Positions 61,639 to 64,000 of a stretch of DNA of 64,000 bases are shown here, one piece after another. How positions within the stretch are numbered: position 1 is the first letter of the stretch; every line of letters begins with the position of its first letter. Under the pieces are notes generated by a model. It was not told the origin of the DNA. It did not search any database and saw only the letters and a list, made by a program, of their open reading frames with translations. Position numbers and translations under genes: made by a program. The DNA is from Hirudinaria manillensis (lineage: Eukaryota > Annelida > Clitellata > Hirudinida > Hirudinidae): the NCBI GenBank assembly GCA_034509925.1, contig CM067537.1:2536001-2600000 (forward strand), given 5' to 3'.

Positions 61639-63716
61639 GTAATAATAATTAATATTAGTCAATCAAAGATCAAACCAGACTGGTCTCTCTTGGCTTTGTC
61701 GATGGCAGCACAGGCCGTCCGCCATTCCTGAAGTTCAGGGGATGGAATGAGCCCTGCAGGTTCACTGGGATGTGAACCCCACAGTCGGGCCTGCCACCAG
61801 TTGTGGTCGTCTTTGCTGATGACCTGCAGAAGATATGGAGGAGGAAGAAAATGTATTCTGAACTCGTATTGTATAAATAATACAAACATGCATATGCTAT
61901 ACACCTCTACTTCAGGAATTTGAATGCACTTAAATGAACTTTAGAATGAATGAATTCTAATAAAGTATGAACACTGAAAATTGCTCATTGTTAAAGTTGA
62001 TATTTTTCTAATCAATTTATTCATTAACGAGTTCAACATAAACAGCCTGGCAGTTCAATTCAAATGGGCCTTGAAAGAAGGCCGAGAGATGGCATCGAAG
62101 ATTCCAAGTCACAGACGTAAACATCTCTGCGATCCCAGCGAACCTGATTGCACGATCGATTGAAAAAGCAAGGAAAGACTTGATCGAAAACCAGGTCCTC
62201 ACCTGGAGAATGTCCCCGATCTTGAACCTCACCCCTGCCTGAGGACACGGAATCAGGTCGTCCTCTTCTGGTACATAGTCGAACAGGGACCTCACAAACA
62301 TCTGTAGTGGTAAGATGACAATTATTAACTCTACTTTTAAGTTTAATAATAAAGTTTTAAATTTAATAATAAATGAGTTAAACTATAATAATAATAATAA
62401 TATTTATAATAATAATAATAATAATTCATTAGTTTCACATTGAAAGTTCTTGCTATCGTGTTGGTTAGCTTTGGAAGGCAAATGTCCACTTACTACTAAC
62501 CTGCCCAGACAAATCCCTGACCCAACTCAGACCTAACCAATCACACCTAACCCTATAAATCAAGCTTAACTCAGACATTATTCCATCCTAACTTTATAAA
62601 TAAAGTTTAATTTTTCTCTAATTTGTTAATTTTTCCATTGTTATTAAATTTAAAAAAAAACAAATTTTTTTTAATGCTTCTAACCTCACAGAGAACTGGT
62701 GGATGCCTGTAACTGGGTACAATCTTCAATGTTATACTCCCCCTGGCTGTTTTCTGTCATTTTAAAATAATTGGACAGATTCATTGGAAAGATGGCATAT
62801 TCAAACGTCGTTGTCGTCGTCATCATCATCATCATCATCATTTCCATCATCGTTGTTGCTGTCATCATCTTTATCGTCATCGTTACTATCATCCTCGTAG
62901 TTATCGTTATCATTATCAACATCATCATATCATCATCATCGTCGTCGTCTCCAGCAGCACCACTGTCGCCATAATTGCCATCGTGATGCATTTATCATCA
63001 CAATTTCCATCATCATTGTCGCTGTCATCACCTTTATCATCATTGTTATTATCACACTCGTAGTTATCGTCATCATAATCATCAACATCATCGTCGTCGT
63101 CGTCTTCGGCAGTGCCACTATCGCCATAATTGCAATCGTGATGGATTTATCATCCTACCAGCATTTTCTGCAGCGTTTCAACAGTCTGTCCCATGACGGA
63201 AATGCCGTTTATTTCTCTGATTTCATCTCCCACGTGCAGGGTCCCTATGAATGAATTGATAAATGGAAGCATGGATGGATGGATGGATGGATGGATGGAT
63301 GGATGGATGGATGGATGGATGGATGGATGGACGGACGGACGGACGGACGAACGAACGAACGAACGAACGAACGAATGAACGAACGAATGAACGAACGAAC
63401 AAATGAATGATGAATGAAAGAATGAATAAAATGGACAAACGAACGAATGAATAATGATTGATCAAATGCCTGAATGCGTTTGCCAAGTTGGGCACTGGGC
63501 TTTGAAAAATTGAAGAATAGGTTCGTGCAATTGTAATGGATGAAAACGACGACAACCATGGCCATGATGCTGATGATGGTGGTGGCTGTGATGACGATGG
63601 CGATGATGATGATGATGGTGATGATGATGAAACCCACCCTGTTTGTGGATCATCCCTCCATGCATGATCCTGGCCACCAGGCAGCATCCATCTTCATTGA
63701 CTTTCAAAGTTATTCC
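56071..63716 (-). CDS. CASK: CASK, 3' part: PDZ-SH3-guanylate kinase
   Basis: Ten exons in phase: 63638-63716, 63159-63244, 62685-62753, 62203-62301, 61676-61823, 61161-61310, 60764-60844, 60176-60378, 56924-57004 and 56071-56247, about 390 residues. CASK is a MAGUK scaffold at synapses and epithelial junctions. Seen: PDZ ([34 protein letters not shown]), SH3 ([40 protein letters not shown]), hook ([20 protein letters not shown]), and the guanylate-kinase-like domain ([70 protein letters not shown]) ending [10 protein letters not shown], the CASK/p55 C-terminus. SDIL and NNDIDETIR-like residues favour CASK over other MPPs. The PDZ/SH3 link has KTAR where vertebrates have REMR. The CaM-kinase and L27 domains lie beyond the right edge. 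Confidence 0.93.
56453..56677 (-). repeat. Dispersed ~224-bp repeat, copy 2
   Basis: Partner of 18773-18996, inside the CASK intron between 56247 and 56924. Same orientation on the plus strand as copy 1. Confidence 0.75.
57005..60175. other. Large CASK intron
   Basis: 3.2 kb, AT-rich. Contains the candidate retroelement piece at 58146-58345 and (TAA)n tracts at 58775-58818 and 59875-59908. No exon was recognised. Confidence 0.6.
58146..58345 (+). mobile_element. Candidate 3' end of a LINE with (ATT)n tail
   Basis: A non-AT-rich 150-bp core ending CCGAAGTCCTTGG runs straight into (ATT)n at 58299-58324, and another (ATT)n tract precedes it. Some invertebrate LINE 3' ends terminate in such trinucleotide tails. 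No coding part was identified, so this is a weak call. Confidence 0.3.
60395..60500. repeat. (GGAT/AGATGG)n tract
   Basis: Imperfect tetranucleotide repeats directly upstream (plus direction) of the CASK guanylate-kinase exon. The Pro/His-rich reading frame across it is low complexity. Confidence 0.85.
62812..63150. repeat. ~150-bp tandem duplication of CAT-rich DNA
   Basis: 62840-62999 and 63000-63150 are two imperfect copies of a (CAT)n-rich unit ending with GTCGTCGTC then CACTGTCGCCATAATTGCCA (or similar) and ATGCATTTATCATC. Lies in a CASK intron. Confidence 0.8.
63266..63430. repeat. (ATGG)n(ACGG)n(ACGA)n compound tract
   Basis: A three-stage tetranucleotide repeat in the CASK intron between the two PDZ exons, about 165 bp, showing stepwise mutation of the repeat unit. 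Confidence 0.95.
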
Positions 63717-64000
63717 CTTCAACAACAACAACATATCTGAGATTTACAATCACTTCTCGATTATTATTATTATTAATATTATTATTATTTTATTACATAT
63801 GTTTTTATCATATTCTCCATGTTATTTTTATTGCATATCGCCGCTATTTTTCCTCTCAAAGTGGTGATGATGATAATGCTATCATTACGGAACTCATTTT
63901 AATGATGATGACAACAGCAATAGCAACAACAACAACAACAGAAACAAGGACGATGACGACATCATCAACAACAACAACAAGCGCATTCCTTCAAGCATAG
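63717..64000. other. CASK intron at right edge
   Basis: Low-complexity ATT, GAT and CAA repeats. The splice acceptor for the exon at 63716 lies at 63717-63718 (AAG on the minus strand). Confidence 0.5.

Noticed and set aside
63223-63687. Frame with many SIHPSIHP and VRSFVRSF repeats
   Set aside because: Compound tetranucleotide repeat in an intron; only the last part overlaps the true PDZ exon.

Overview
The window is nuclear DNA from an animal. It is AT-rich and full of (TAA)n/(ATT)n microsatellites. Genes have many short exons with canonical GT..AG introns. The recognisable proteins are metazoan: integrin-linked kinase (ILK), CASK, TSR2, HDAC1/2, AIMP2, 6-phosphogluconate dehydrogenase, atlastin and matrix metalloproteinases. 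A lophotrochozoan such as a leech-like annelid would fit the intron density, base composition and mobile-element load, but that assignment is a guess. No prokaryotic or organellar features were seen.

Layout. 1-6540 is the left copy of a segmental duplication. It holds a broken, 5'-truncated ILK copy (minus strand) that also carries a 5'-truncated R2-type retrotransposon. 6711-8050 is an ORF1-only LINE-like element. 8-12.5 kb is gene-poor: a lone matrixin pseudo-exon, an LTR remnant with primer-binding site, and a pogo/Tigger-like transposon piece. 12.57-17.58 kb is an atlastin-like GTPase gene with a lost P-loop lysine and an in-frame stop, invaded by a 1.4-kb LTR element with identical 149-bp LTRs and one SAP-domain ORF. 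18.7-25.3 kb is a pseudogene stretch: PGD and HDAC1/2 (introns kept) and AIMP2 (no introns seen).

26.7-28.9 kb has the end of an unrecognised gene and an intact six-exon TSR2. 29.0-34.8 kb is the right copy of the duplication, with an apparently complete 12-exon ILK (451 aa) in the minus direction. 35.98-40.11 kb is a complete nine-exon gene for a secreted or surface protein: signal peptide, fucolectin/F5-8-like lectin domain, two WSC domains, an EGF-like module and a hydrophobic C-terminus. 42.6-54.4 kb is a tandem array of four intact minus-strand matrixin genes. They have no propeptide and no hemopexin domain, and each has a TATA box. The middle two are near-identical and the duplication edges lie in transposon terminal sequence. 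51.4-52.5 kb is an inverted-repeat structure. 56.07-63.72 kb is the 3' half of CASK (PDZ-SH3-guanylate kinase), running off the right edge.

How the genes relate. ILK and CASK are conserved adhesion and junction scaffolds. The matrixin array and the lectin-WSC-EGF protein look like lineage-specific extracellular effectors or receptors. The rest is duplication debris and mobile DNA. Exon coordinates were worked out by hand from reading frame, splice sites and remembered family conservation; no alignment or database search was run.
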